From Micropterix aruncella (Eukaryota; Arthropoda; Insecta; Lepidoptera; Micropterigidae), in contig OX155954.1 in NCBI GenBank assembly GCA_944548615.1, forward strand, positions 7,188,924 to 7,252,923: 64,000 nucleotides of DNA, read 5' to 3'. The first letter of the stretch is position 1; every line of letters starts with the position of its first letter. Both the position numbers and the translations under genes were made by a program. The notes beneath the pieces are model-generated. The model made no database searches. It was not told where the DNA came from and saw only the letters and a program-made list of their open reading frames with translations. Positions 33,586 through 44,589 of this stretch are shown here, one piece after another.

Positions 33586-35319
33586 AGTATAGCCATGTAC
33601 TTAGCGTACGAATTTCCTACTTGAATCCACCCTACAATCGTACGTTATCCCTTTATTCCTAATTGAGATTCCGGGGCCGTCTCGTGATAAAAAAGACGTC
33701 CTTCCCGCGGAGGCGAAAGGTGAGGCGATTGGCGGACTCGATTCCCGTCGTCGGGCAGATCAAATAAATAATTCGGCGGCTGGTAACCGAATCGGTTTTC
33801 CCGGCCCGTGCCTTCTGCCCCTGCACACCTCCACCCACTGGCTTCCCGACCGTGCGGTTTACAACGCGCCCCATCGTAAAGTTCTTCCGTGTTACGTTTC
33901 TGTCGAAAAGGTACAGCTCACTCCTACGATTCCTATACCCTTGGCTAGGTTATTTCTTTTGTTTATTGGAGTTTACTCCTTAAGAATCAATTATATTTAA
34001 AGCTCCCGGTGCGACAATTTGATGGATAGTAAAATCTAGCGTTAACAAAAAGCTTTATGTTTTTATAAATGAGTTAATGTTAGAGCCATCAAAGCAGAAT
34101 ATATGAAATTTAAATAACTTTTTGTAACACAATTATATACGTTCAATCAATCAATCAATTAAGCAAGCAAGCAATTTTATATGTATAAAATTTTACGTAT
34201 TGAAACCTGTATACGAAATTAAAAGTGGACACCTTTATGTAAATAATAATAAAATAATAGGGCATCATAAAGGCATGTTTAGAGCGCCATCTACTCTGCG
34301 CCGCCATACTGTTATACCACGAAAGTTGCCAAATTGAACATAATAATAGCAGATGAATCAATTTTTGAAACTTTGAATATCATCTACACGTTGCGTTTCG
34401 TACAAAAATCCTGGTTGCCATATTGTAGTATGACGTTGATCAATCTAATACGCTATGTAATCAATGGTACTACTATCCAAAGACGGAGGAGTACCCAGCC
34501 GCCTCAACTCCACCAAATACGACGCTAAACGAGACACCGACAGTCGGAGGGCCGCATTGTGAAAGACGCACTCGATGGTCACTGGCGGCATGAAGTAGTT
34601 CCTCTCTCCCTTTTTAGTGCGCAGTCACAGTCAGATAATGTGCAAGAATCCAGCGGGAAAACTACTGATTCGAAATTTTAAGCGAAAACGGCTCAAAACG
34701 ACACGCATCGCTTTGAAGGAAATTTAACATGGCACGGCCAGCAGTATCAGGTTGCCAGCTGTGGACTCGCTCGATTAGTGTTATATGCATTTTTATATGA
34801 ATTAATGAAATAAATTTATTGGTAACGAGTGCTGCTGACCTCTAGAAACTTTAATTATATAGTGATCAAAGTCGAAGAAAAAAAACACTAATATTCTGGC
34901 TATCGCAGGGAAAGCTACATCGGTTCATTTCAGTGTTTTGTTGCATTACAGTTTATATTAATATATGAATCGCTAAATTCAAAAAGGGCACTTTATGAAT
35001 TTTTTAAACTTTACAGGAGAGCCAAAAAACTGATTATATCTGGTACATTGAATCCTACAATGCTGAAAAAATCATGTATCTCCTCATTTATTCAACTTAT
35101 TGAATAATAAAAACAGACACAACAAAATTATAATTGATAATCAGTTTAAAAAATAATAATAATTTTAAAATGTACCCTTTCTGAATAAAAAAAAACAAAG
35201 TGTTGATGTAGCTAATAATGTTGATTACACTAATAATAAGGTCAATATTTTAATTCAAACACATGTATTTCTAAAATTAAAACATTGTTTCATCTCTACT
35301 TTCTCATCTCTACTTTAGG
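33586..35319. other. no gene recognised; GC-rich block 33660-33900
   Basis: 33660-33900 is GC- and CpG-rich with an open minus-strand frame (71 residues) but no domain. 34140-34175 has (TCAA)n/(GCAA)n repeats. 34480-34740 is GC-balanced and unrecognised. The rest is AT-rich. Confidence 0.35.
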
Positions 35320-35655
35320 TCAAGCAAAAATTTCTACCCGGAAAGTCATGTACTGGTCGGGAATGTACCGGGATAGATTTTTCAAGTCTTGCATCTTCTT
35401 TTCCTGTATGTGCAATTTATCGTTGTACATTAGAGTATCAGGAAGGATCAGATGATCTCTAATGTTCGCCTTTCTAAGTCGGAATGTGTGCTCCACAAGA
35501 CCTCCGATGTATTCTTTCTTTTTCACCATACTCGGAACATCAGAACTGAATTCAAAGTAATGATACTTCGAATATGCTACATATGCTACGTAGAATATGC
35601 TACATATTATGTAGCATACCAATTGCTCAATATGCATTAAAATAAATACAATCAA
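35320..35655 (-). CDS. unrecognised ORF, possibly transposon-derived
   Basis: 111 residues. The first third is hydrophobic (MIVFILMHIEQLVCYIICSI), but the better-behaved part starts at YHYFEFSSDVPSMVKKKEYI and continues with HTFRLRKANIRDHLILPDT, KKMQDLKNLSRYIPDQYMTF. The 'K-K-x-x-D-L-x-x-L-x-x-Y-I-P-x-x-Y-x-x-F' pattern reminds me of the C-terminus of some insect DDE transposases, but I cannot name a family. Upstream, 35900-35770 also has a frame (FFRMVNHALTKSKQPVYVIG) that could be part of the same broken gene. A repeat of ATGCTACATA/TACGTAG lies across the N-terminus. Confidence 0.3.
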   Translation of the reverse strand: MIVFILMHIEQLVCYIICSIFYVAYVAYSKYHYFEFSSDVPSMVKKKEYIGGLVEHTFRLRKANIRDHLILPDTLMYNDKLHIQEKKMQDLKNLSRYIPDQYMTFRVEIFA

Positions 35656-36067
35656 TCATAAAAGAACAATACAATCATATAGAAATGTATTTGGAATTAA
35701 CTTTTAATGGAAAAAATTCCTGAGGAATTCATCAATTGAGTAGTATGTAGCACCTACTTAACAATGTTTTTTAATTTACTTTGGAAGATCTTCGCACTCA
35801 GTCTGTTGTAAATGGATGCTCCAATGACATATACTGGCTGCTTTGATTTCGTCAATGCATGATTAACCATACGAAAGAAGTCCCGGCGTCATGTTGGCGG
35901 CCCATGCATGTTATTTGTTTTTTGGAATTTATTTTGGATTCCTAAATACGGACCTTCCCACATCCATTATTAAAATGTGCCAGAATTCCTAATTACCAAA
36001 GCTTGGCATCTTCTTCTTCTCTACCCACGTAGACCTAGCTCTGTACGTTAAGTTAATAGTAAAAAAA

Positions 36068-36645
36068 CATTTTTAAAAACAAGCTTTTATTAAAATACCC
36101 TGTCCCGAGCCAACCCTGGGTGCAGCAGCCATGTCATAGTGGAATTTAGAACGGGCTATCATAATTGAATGCTATGCAGAATTTGTTTGTGCTGTTGACC
36201 ATTGAGGAGTACCCTCGTTGGAAGCCAAGCCTGTATGCAGCAGCCCTATCGCAGTGAAACTTAAAACGGGCTTTCATAATTGAATGCGTATGCAAAATTT
36301 ATTTTCTGTGCTGTTGACCGTTTAGGAGTCTCCTCTTAGGGAGCTAATCCTGGGTGCAGCAGCCATGTCATGGTGAAATTTAGAGCGAGCCATCATAATT
36401 TAATGCGTGTACAAGAATGTGTGTCTGTGCTGTTGATCTTGGAAAAGTAGTCTCGTCGGGAGACGATTCTGGGCGTAGAATCGGTCATGCTCACCATATA
36501 CATGGAAAAATTATTATTGGAACTCAGCCAGCATGAAAATTTCAAGTTTATAGGACGTGGTTCTAATTCAGCTTGCAAGATTTGACCTAAACAAACTAAC
36601 ACACTAACAAACATTGCTAGGTGATTAAAAGCTTGTAAAAATATC
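36068..36645 (+). mobile_element. TIR element with ~120-bp tandem repeats, copy 2
   Basis: Same layout as 7744-8298: three units starting near 36112, 36225 and 36345, then a unique tail with AATTCAGCTTGCAAGATTTG. Ends are inverted: CATTTTTAAAAACAAGCTTT at 36068 and, on the minus strand, GATATTTTTACAAGCTTTTA from 36645. A minus-strand frame over the tail, VCLGQILQAELEPRP, is shared in altered form with the first copy (VCLNQILQAELEPLP). Family unknown. Confidence 0.65.
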
Positions 36646-37454
36646 TTTTTTTGTGTAGTTTTACTTATCCTTGAATGATTCGTCGTGCAGTCGCAAATAC
36701 CCCGTATATTAAGCAAATGGTTCACCGTATATTAAACAGCTGGCAACCCGTTGTCCGGTATGTCCGCCGGTACTGCCCTATAACGGCGTTATAAATGGGC
36801 AGCCCCGTCGTTAAATGTTGCCATGTTACGTTTCCAGCAAAGCATCCGTGCTGAGCGGCTTCCGCTTGCAATTTCGAACAGAGCGCCCCATTGTTTATTT
36901 TCACCAGTTTAGTGTGCGTCGGATGTCACGGTAAAATACGTTTTCATCCCATCTATTCGAAAAGGACGACTTGGTTCGCCTTTAAGTTCGCCCAAAAGCG
37001 GTGTTTTCTATAAGAAACTTTATAAGTGCGCCGCAATTATCTTTGCGGCTCACTTTTTGAATTTGGAACATCTTATAGTCTTCAACGCCGAAGAAAACGA
37101 ACGCAAATATTGTTTGAATAAAGACTTCAGTTAATCCATCCATGCCACTATCGTCGCGCCCATCTACATCCAAACAACGAGATTCACCGTCACATTTTCC
37201 TCGAAATGAGCCAGATTCGGACATTATTTCAAACACGCAGAATATGAAATCTACAACAATCTCAATTGCTAATAAAACTGTAACAATAAATAATCATAAT
37301 TGCGAAAATGTCTCAAATGTAAATATAAGTGTTTAGTTGTTTTATTATTAGATAGTATTTAATTTCAATTTAGTTGATACTCTATGTTTTATTAAATAAT
37401 AATATTACAATAAAATATGAGGCGCCTTTTATTTTCTCATAGAGGGTGATGAAA
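36646..37454. other. no gene recognised; overlapping open frames
   Basis: GC-balanced 36720-37240. Minus frame 36982-37236 (84 residues) and plus frame 37124-37336 (ending TISIANKTVTINNHNCENVS) overlap on opposite strands. Neither carries a recognisable domain. Confidence 0.3.
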
Positions 37455-37651
37455 AGTAGAGTGTATCACTCGGGCGCAAAATATTTTGGCTCGGGCGCTT
37501 TTTTGAATCCCTCGCTACGTTCAGGATTCTACTAAAGAATCCCTCGCTACGCTCGGGATTCTACTCTAGAATCCCTCACTTCGCTCTGGATTCAAAAAAG
37601 CGCCCTAGCCGTAAAAATATTATTTTGCTCCCTTGTGATACAATCTACTAT
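37455..37651. repeat. ~190-bp inverted repeat enclosing three hairpin units
   Basis: Outer arms, 37455-37511 and 37587-37651, are complementary with small indels: AGTAGAGTGTATCAC... to ...GGGCGCTTTTTTGAATCC on the left, matched on the minus strand by AGTAGATTGTATCAC... to ...GGGCGCTTTTTTGAATCC. Between them are three direct repeats, period 32, at 37505, 37537 and 37569, of the type GAATCCCTCGCTACGCTCGG plus GATTC. Each is a hairpin (GAATCCC/GGGATTC in the middle one). Confidence 0.85.
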
Positions 37652-38175
37652 TCTTTTGGATGTCAAATGATGCGGCATTGTTGAGTGATGTAATATGAGC
37701 TTCGCACGAGAGATAGGGGGTTAGCGATGTGATGTTACTTGAATTTCAACATTTAAAAAAAAACATCTATATGAATATTCTCATCGATCATTAAGCCCAT
37801 AAACTGCACAAACGGAAGCAACTATCGCGTTAATAATGAAACAGCTACATAATTTCCTTTTATAGATGCACGGATTTCATCCGAATGTATTATGTAAGAA
37901 GCTACGTGCGCACAGATAAAACGGGGTCAGAGCTTTATCTCGCGAAATGGAATGTTGCCATTAATGTATACGGGCGTCGGTTGAGAAATTTTCATACCCG
38001 TCAGATAGAGCGAGGGTAACTTTCTATATCTATATTGATAATATGTTTGCAACTATCCCGGTGCTCCTGTCCAGTGCACCGAGTGCAGATAATGGGGCGC
38101 TTTAATCAATGTTATGCAAGCTTTGATGAATCCGATGTTACGGTATGTACCAACTGTTACCAACCGTTAGCCTAC
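37652..38175. other. no gene seen
   Basis: Spacer without recognisable features. Confidence 0.4.
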
Positions 38176-38179
38176 CAAC

Positions 38180-39640
38180 CGACGAGGAGGTAAATTATTG
38201 TGAAAGCACTTCTCTGTGTCTGTCTGTCTGTGTGTGTGTGTATTCTTTCACGATAGCGTCCAAACGCTTCATCCGATTAAGCTGAAATTCGGCACGGAGG
38301 CATCATATGGTCATGGCAAGATTATCGTTGGGATCGATCCACCAGAGGGCATACTAGTCATACTTCGATCTCGAAATATTGATGAAATTCAGTACATAGG
38401 CTCCTTGATGTACAGAAATCACATTATGAAATTGTCAAGCAGGCAGTGTGATACATAGAAATGGGCCATTGCAATCGGGTGTCGAACGGACCGTTTTTAA
38501 AGGAAGGTGACCTCAGCCGATTGACGAAATTCATAACGTAGACTCCTGAGCAGCAATGTAAGCGGTTGAGAAAGGGATCATTGCAATCCGGTGGCCAAAG
38601 GGTTGTTTTACACGATGGTGATCTTGGGCTATGAATTTAAATGAAATTTTATAATTATAGTTTTAAATTTATATTTTATATTTTAAATTTTATAATTTTT
38701 TATAATAAAATTTAAATAACTATGAATTTTAATCTTCCAAATTTAAATTCATAGCGATAGCTATTTTAAAAAAAATCAACAATAAATATTAATTATAATT
38801 TTTAAATGTAGTGAATAAAGTGCAATTATGCAGTCTAGATTAACCTGCGGTTGACACAGGACGCGTCCCGAATGTACTCGATCGCCGTTTGCCTCTATCG
38901 ATCTGGTCTCTCGATCGATCGATCTGATCGGTCTAATTATAATGGGAAGCAAAAGTATATAGCAAAAGACCAAGTCAATGGCGGTATAACCATTCCCAAC
39001 TGGGCAACCGGTTGAAGAGGTCTCAGCGGCCTAAGGTCCTAAATAGACTTAAAATGTCTGGTGCAGAAGGCAACGGGAGACCATTGCATTATATATCCCT
39101 ATTAGTTAGCAATGGAAAATTCAAAAATAGCCATGGCCCCGAGTGCCCAGCGGCCCTTTAATGGGTCAGGGGTGATAAGAATCCTTGGGTGGAAAACTGG
39201 ACCGGGATCACCAGTACGGAACAGCTTTTCCGGATGGCGCAAGACAGACAAAAGTATTCAGAGCTAACGGCCAACCTCCTGTAATGGAGAGGCACTTCGA
39301 GAAGAAAAAGATTTTTGACGATTGAAATTGAAACGTAGACCCCTGAGTGGTCAAGTAAGCGGCGTGATTCATGGAAAGGGATCATTGCAATCAGGTGGCC
39401 AACGGGCCGTTTTTAAGAGAAGGTGACCTCTGCCGATTGACTTGAAATTTGAAACATGGGCTCCTGGTAATGCGAGTGAGCGGTGTGATTCATAGACAGC
39501 AACTGGGTGGCCAACGGCTATTTTATAATAAAATTTTAATAGGTTTGGGGGGTAGGAGGGCTTGTCTGCTTGTCGGGAAAGTCTTAGGGTGACACAATCG
39601 ATTTTTTCTAACATCAAAGAACAGACGATTTTAGAACCGT
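38180..39640 (+). mobile_element. Helitron-like 'GGGAAAGT' family element with internal repeats
   Basis: Starts near CCGACGAGGAGGTAAATTAT (38177), has a (TG)n-rich CTGTCTGTCTGTGTGTGTG, and a conserved block with CGTCCAAACGCTTCATCCGA; the minus-strand element at 58110-58990 has the same order. Internal ~115-bp repeats carry AAAGGGATCATTGCAATC, GTGGCCAACGGGCCGTTTTT and GCCGATTGAC (38456-38640 and 39320-39500). The end block GTCTGCTTGTCGGGAAAGTC with TAGGGTGACACAATCGATTT is at 39565-39610. It is interrupted at about 38650-39310 by unrelated sequence. No coding sequence. Confidence 0.55.
38980..39310 (+). repeat. unrecognised insertion in the 'GGGAAAGT' element
   Basis: GC-balanced sequence with GCAGAAGGCAACGGGAGACC, a phrase resembling 3' regions of some LINEs, splits the internal repeats of the surrounding element. 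Origin uncertain. Confidence 0.3.
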
Positions 39641-39965
39641 CGATTTTAGAATAGACATTTATAATAGGGGTGTTAATAGAAGCATTGATTAGCTTTAAAT
39701 ATATGTATAGGCGTAACTTGCTATACAATGATAGTTAAAAGGCGCACGGGTGCCGCTCCGCGGTTACGCTGCGTGCGTGGGAGATGTCCGTTGCCGGCGC
39801 GGCGGCGCCACGGTTAAGTGTTGAAGTTCTGATGGCTTAAGGCGGGGAGCAGAGGCTAAACGGGAGGACGTAGTCGTGTCTATAGCAAAGACTATAGGTA
39901 TGCCATAACTATTTTCTGTATAGTTGACCCAGTCAAATAACAATAAAATGTAATGTGATATAATA
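39641..39965. other. GC-rich patch, no gene seen
   Basis: 39738-39880 is CpG-rich (TTGCCGGCGCGGCGGCGCCA at 39792) in an AT-rich setting. No frame or repeat partner recognised. Confidence 0.35.
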
Positions 39966-40092
39966 TTTTATAAAATCGAAGACTATCGCGGTTGTTTGAC
40001 ATTATAAATAGGATAGAAACGAATTTACCGCGTGAAATTTGTAGTAATTGTAATTTGTTGTTCACACGGTAAATTCGTTTCGATCCTATTTA
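39966..40092. mobile_element. short foldback MITE derivative
   Basis: CGAAGACTATCGCGGTTGTT, then ATAAATAGGATAGAAACGAA / TTACCGCGTGAA, and after ~20 bp the inverse arm TTCACACGGTAAATTCGTTT / CGATCCTATTTAT. The arm and flank sequences match 24255-24480 with the middle deleted. Helitron B starts immediately after. Confidence 0.7.
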
Positions 40093-40793
40093 TCTTATAT
40101 ATAAAATTCTCGTGTCACAATGTTCGTTCCCGTACTCCTCCGAAACGGCTTGACCGATTCTCATGAAATTTTGTGAGCATATTGAGTAGGTCTGAGAATC
40201 GGCCAACATCTATTTTTTATACCCCTTAGTGATAAGGGTTGTCCACCCTTAACATTTTTCTTTAATTTTTAGTCATTTTTTAAATTTTTTTATTTTTTTT
40301 ATTATGTCGCATTAAAAAATACATACAACCCTAAATTTTTACCCTTTTATCACCAACCCCTATTTTTTAATAGCCATTTTAGTAATTTAATCATTTTTCA
40401 TCCCCGGTCGATAACTGATCAATCGTCATTTAATTAGTTATCCCCGCCAGTTGTCTACAGGTGTCACTTCTGACCCAGTAAACAGCACGGAGTAGGGATG
40501 AGAACGAAGCCGGTCTCCTGTTTCTCTCACACAATAAGACTTCTCTCACTCCCTACACAGTTGTCGGCCATCATTATTGTTTATGCATCAAGTGTAGTAG
40601 TAACGTTGACAATTATTATTTTGATAGCTCAGTGTAACTCTCATATTAACTATTAATCATTCCTATTTTATTAATAATAATAAAATTATCAATTTAGAGT
40701 GTATTTTGCACGATTAGTTAATCAAGTGATTTTCATAACCTCAAAAGTACTCAACACGTGGCACGAGCTTCCACCAACAACGGCTTTTGTGTT

Positions 40794-41459
40794 GTAAGTA
40801 TACTTTTTTTTATTTATATCGAAAATGTTGTTGGAAACGGTCAAAAAAGATTCGGTGGAATTTAATTTTTATTAAAATTGGGCAAACTTTTTTTTGTATA
40901 AATTTTTTTTTACCATTTCTAACCATATATTTTCGATATGATTATGAAAAATAAAATTTTTCGCTTCTGTAAAACAGTCTAATGTTTACATGAATATGTA
41001 AATGAATGTGTGTACCAAATATTAAATACATTATAACTAGGGCCAAGATTCTTGCCGTGATTTCATTTTAACATTTTACAATTAATGCTCTTAAGTTTTT
41101 GACATTACGGCAAATATATTTGATCTTATAAAAATGTAATTTTAATTTAATTTTATTAAAAAAATGTAATTTAACAATTAAGATTTTCATAGTTTCCAAA
41201 AATTTGAATCAATATTATGAATCTTTTTTTTGAAATATCGATGGAAATATTGGTTGTATGAGAAAATTATAAGAGACAATTTTTTTTGTGAAACTTTCGT
41301 CTAAATTTTTTTTCCATAAAATTTATATTTTTGCTATAATTTCATAAATCCAAACTAATCATTTCAAAACTGCGGCAAAAATCCTGGCCCTAATTATACC
41401 TTTAACATTTTTCATCATTAAGTAATTTCATTAATTCTATTTATGTGTGTTTTGTACAG
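40794..41459 (+). other. putative intron in the Helitron B leader
   Basis: A strong donor, GTAAGTA, at 40794-40800 and a pyrimidine/TG-rich acceptor, TTTTGTACAG, ending at 41459, lie just before the start codon at 41466. Removal would give a short leader. Inference from splice-site sequence only. Confidence 0.45.
41040..41390. mobile_element. TA-flanked MITE nested in Helitron B
   Basis: Inverted ends GGGCCAAGATTCTTGCCG (41040) and, on the minus strand, GGGCCAGGATTTTTGCCG (from 41390), 16 of 18 matched, flanked by TA on both sides. The 351-bp interior is AT-rich and non-coding. TA flanks suggest a Tc1/mariner-type MITE. Confidence 0.7.
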
Positions 41460-41465
41460 TGAGCA

Positions 41466-43120
41466 ATGCCAAGAAAACGCAAAGGGACTGATTTGAGCCG
41501 TAATACAAGTAAATCTCGAAGCTTGGGAAATAGAAGATCCGAAAGAACCGAAGAACAAATCCAGCAACAAAATACTGATGCACGTGTCAGAATCGCGCAA
41601 TTGCGTCAAGAAGAGTCAGAAGATACACGAGCTGAACGCAATGAAGTACGCCAAATCGAACTGCATCTGATTTAATGAATACTGAAATGAATCGTGAACT
41701 GCAGTACAGCACTGTAGAAATGGCAGCGATTGTTGCCCGCAATGTCCCACTAATGAATGAGGAACAAAGAACCATTTATGATCGCATTATGCTCGCAGTT
41801 TCAGCTGGACAAGGTGGGTTCTTCTTTTTGGATGCACCGGGTGGAACTGGCAAAACATTCGTTATTTCGCTAATTCTTGCTGAAATACGATCAAATAATG
41901 GCATCGCATTGGCCGTGGCATCATCGGGCATTGCAGCAACTTTATTGGATGGAGGCAGAACAGCTCATTCAGTATTTAAGCTGCCACTAAATATTCAGAA
42001 TAACCCTGACGCAGTATGCAACATTAAGAAACAATCGTCCATGGCCACCGTGCTGAAACATTGTAAAATTATCATCTGGGATGAATGTACTATGGCACAC
42101 AAACATTCGCTTGAGGCGTTGAACAGGACATTGAAAGATATTAAAAACAACGACAAACTATTTGGCGGAACTCTGTTGGTCCTTTCAGGTGATTTCAGGC
42201 AAACACTTCCAGTCATTCCACGTTCAACATACGCTGATGAGATCAACGCTTGCTTAAAATCATCTCCATTGTGGCGTAATGTTGAAAAAGTACAGCTGAA
42301 AGTAAATATGCGCGTTCAAATGCTTCAAGATCCATCCGCTGAAACATTTTCAAAACAACTCTTATATATCGGTGATGGAAAAGTTGCTATAGATGAAACT
42401 GGATACGTAAAATTACCGACCGATTTCTGCACAATCGCTGATTCGCAAGATACTCTCATTGAACAAATATTTCCCGATGTACACACACAGTACATAAATC
42501 ATGAGTGGCTTGCAGAAAGAGCAATTTTAGCGGCAAAAAATGTAGACGTTGACAATTTAAATCTGAAGATACAAATGTTGTTGCCAGGGAACTTGGTATC
42601 ATATAAATCTATTCATACAGTTTGCGACGACAGCGAAGCAGTAAATTTTCCCACAGAGTTTTAGAACTCACTGGATTTGCCAGGCATCCCACCCCATAAT
42701 TTACAATTAAAGGTTGGATCTGCGATTATCTTGCTTCGTAATTTGAACCCGCCCCGGCTGTGCAACGGTACGCGATTAGTCATTCAAAAATTAATGAAAA
42801 ACGTGATCGAAGCCAGCATTTTAAATGGCAAGTTCCGAGGTGAAAATATATTAATACCACGGATTCCTATTATACCTACAGATGTGCCAATTCAATTCAA
42901 ACGTATTCAGTTTCCGATTAGATTGGCATTTGCAATGACAATCAACAAATCCCAAGGTCAAACGATGTCTATTTGTGGCTTAGATTTGAGAACACCATGT
43001 TTTTCACACGGACAATTATACGTGGCATGCTCTCGAGTGGGTAAACCATCCAGTTTGTTTGTGTTAGCTAAAGATGGACTAACAAAAAATATTGTTCACG
43101 CTATAGCATTAAGAGATTGA
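41466..43120 (+). pseudogene. Helitron Rep/helicase gene: Pif1 helicase kept, Rep deleted
   Basis: 41466-41675 encodes the basic start of a Helitron polyprotein (MPRKRKGTD..., then E/R/Q-rich), ending at TAA. The helicase frame begins at 41675: Walker A GGTGKT at residues 56-61, Walker B WDEC at 135-138, motif III GDFRQTLPV at 172-180, QL..NMR following. One TAG at 42662-42664 interrupts it; the same frame continues at once and carries the C-terminal motifs FAMTINKSQGQT and YVACSRVG, ending in a stop at 43120. All Pif1 motifs therefore survive, split by one nonsense codon. The HUH and tyrosine parts of Rep, normally ~1000 residues between the two pieces, are absent. In a full element the helicase unwinds the strand freed by Rep. 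Confidence 0.9.
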
Positions 43121-43374
43121 TATTGTTTGTTAGTGTTACTGTCGTAATTGTTTAATTAATGATATATAATTTTAAGGAATAAATTATAATAACTTAAAAA
43201 TAATGTTTGCCTTTTGTTATTTTTATATTCCCTCATCGTTCACAGTGCTCCATGCCTATTTCACGCATATACCACATTCTTACACACTTACAATAAGTAA
43301 GCTATTTTTTGTCTACACTAGAAATTACTTAAAAATTATTTATATGGCAAAACAACGTTTGCCGGGTCAGCTAG

Positions 43375-44589
43375 TAGTGATATAATATTGTTTATTGTTA
43401 TTTGTTGGAGTCGTTTAAATATAAGGGTTTTTTTAATGGACGTAAACAAAAGTTCAGTTTACTAAATCAGGATAGAAAAGTGAGCGTTTTATTCTAAGAA
43501 TGTAATGCATTCATGTTTATTTAGATACTAAGTATTTTATATTTTATATATATACTATTGCATATATAAGTATCGCTCGCTCGGCGCCAGATATTGGATT
43601 ACCAGTGTATGGCCCAGATACTTTTCTTACCAACAAAATGCGAAATATTTATTTCCCCTTGGCTTTCGCGCCTCTTTACTTCTTATTTGAAGCATTTTAC
43701 TAACTAAATTATCGAAATTAGGTACACTCATCACAACTAAAATCGATCGACCTTGACTAACTATACATAGACACCCGAATCATCACGCTCCCGGGTATAG
43801 CTCGTGAGAGGAATACCGAACGGATCAATTTTATAATTTTTTTCTTTTCTTTTTGAGAATGTGTTTTTTTTACTCTATTGATTTTTGACTATTCTATTAA
43901 TCTGATTATTAGGTTGTTTTTATTTTTATATCTAATTATTTGAATATTACTTTAATATTTTTTGTTTCGACTATATTAATTAGCTTCATTATACGGTTTG
44001 TTATTTTGATAATATTAATTGTTTCGCTATTTTTATTATCTTTATTATTAGCCTTTTGCTATCTCATTTCTTTATTTTGATTATTTGTTTATTTTTATGG
44101 ATACTTTTATTTTTCGGATCATTTTTGAAAACCTAGCTTATTTAGAGGCAAAATAGAGCATTTTATTTAACTAATACATTTATACAGTCTCATTATCACA
44201 CTGTGGTTCATACGCGATGTATATACGGAGAATCATTTTTGAAAGTATAATTTGATTCGGAAAGAACCGAGAGCGCCGTATTTGATTAGTTATTCATATA
44301 ATATGTATATGTTTTCGTTATAGTTCAAATGTCTATCCTGGTACCCGTATGCTTCGGTCACGTTTCACGCCGAAAAGAGATATGCACCAGTAGGCTAATG
44401 CATTCGCCAAAGATTTTTTGTATTTTCAACAGTTCAAGAAACACAGCACCTAGGATCATCCCACATAATTGCCAATAAATAATCCGCAGCGCTGGTGGCG
44501 GATATTGAAAAATGCATGCCGTAAAGGACGCATTGGCGCTGGTCCCAATAAGGGAGCTTGGTGGGGAAAATGGGAGCATTCTGGCTGAG
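43375..44589. other. no gene seen
   Basis: AT-rich, with T-rich low complexity at 43850-44110. No recognised feature. Confidence 0.5.

Larger units (their letters stand above)
40093..43374 (+). mobile_element. Helitron B with near-intact helicase gene
   Basis: Left end A|TCTTATATATAAAATTCTCG (TC at 40093); right end ...GCCGGGTCAGCTAG|T (CTAG at 43371-43374). The 3' hairpin GGCAAA (43346-43351)/TTTGCC (43358-43363) sits 7 bases before CTAG. Insertion is between A and T with no duplication, as for Helitrons. It encodes a Pif1-type helicase but no Rep, so a large internal deletion removed the middle of the gene. Confidence 0.92.

Noticed and set aside
37250..37336. NKTVTINNHNCENVSNVNIS-type tail as an amyloid signalling motif
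   Set aside because: Lacks the conserved glycine-centred core of such motifs and has no receptor domain nearby.
37505..37593. Three evenly spaced repeats as a CRISPR array
   Set aside because: Eukaryotic context, units almost contiguous with no variable spacers, and enclosed by an inverted repeat.
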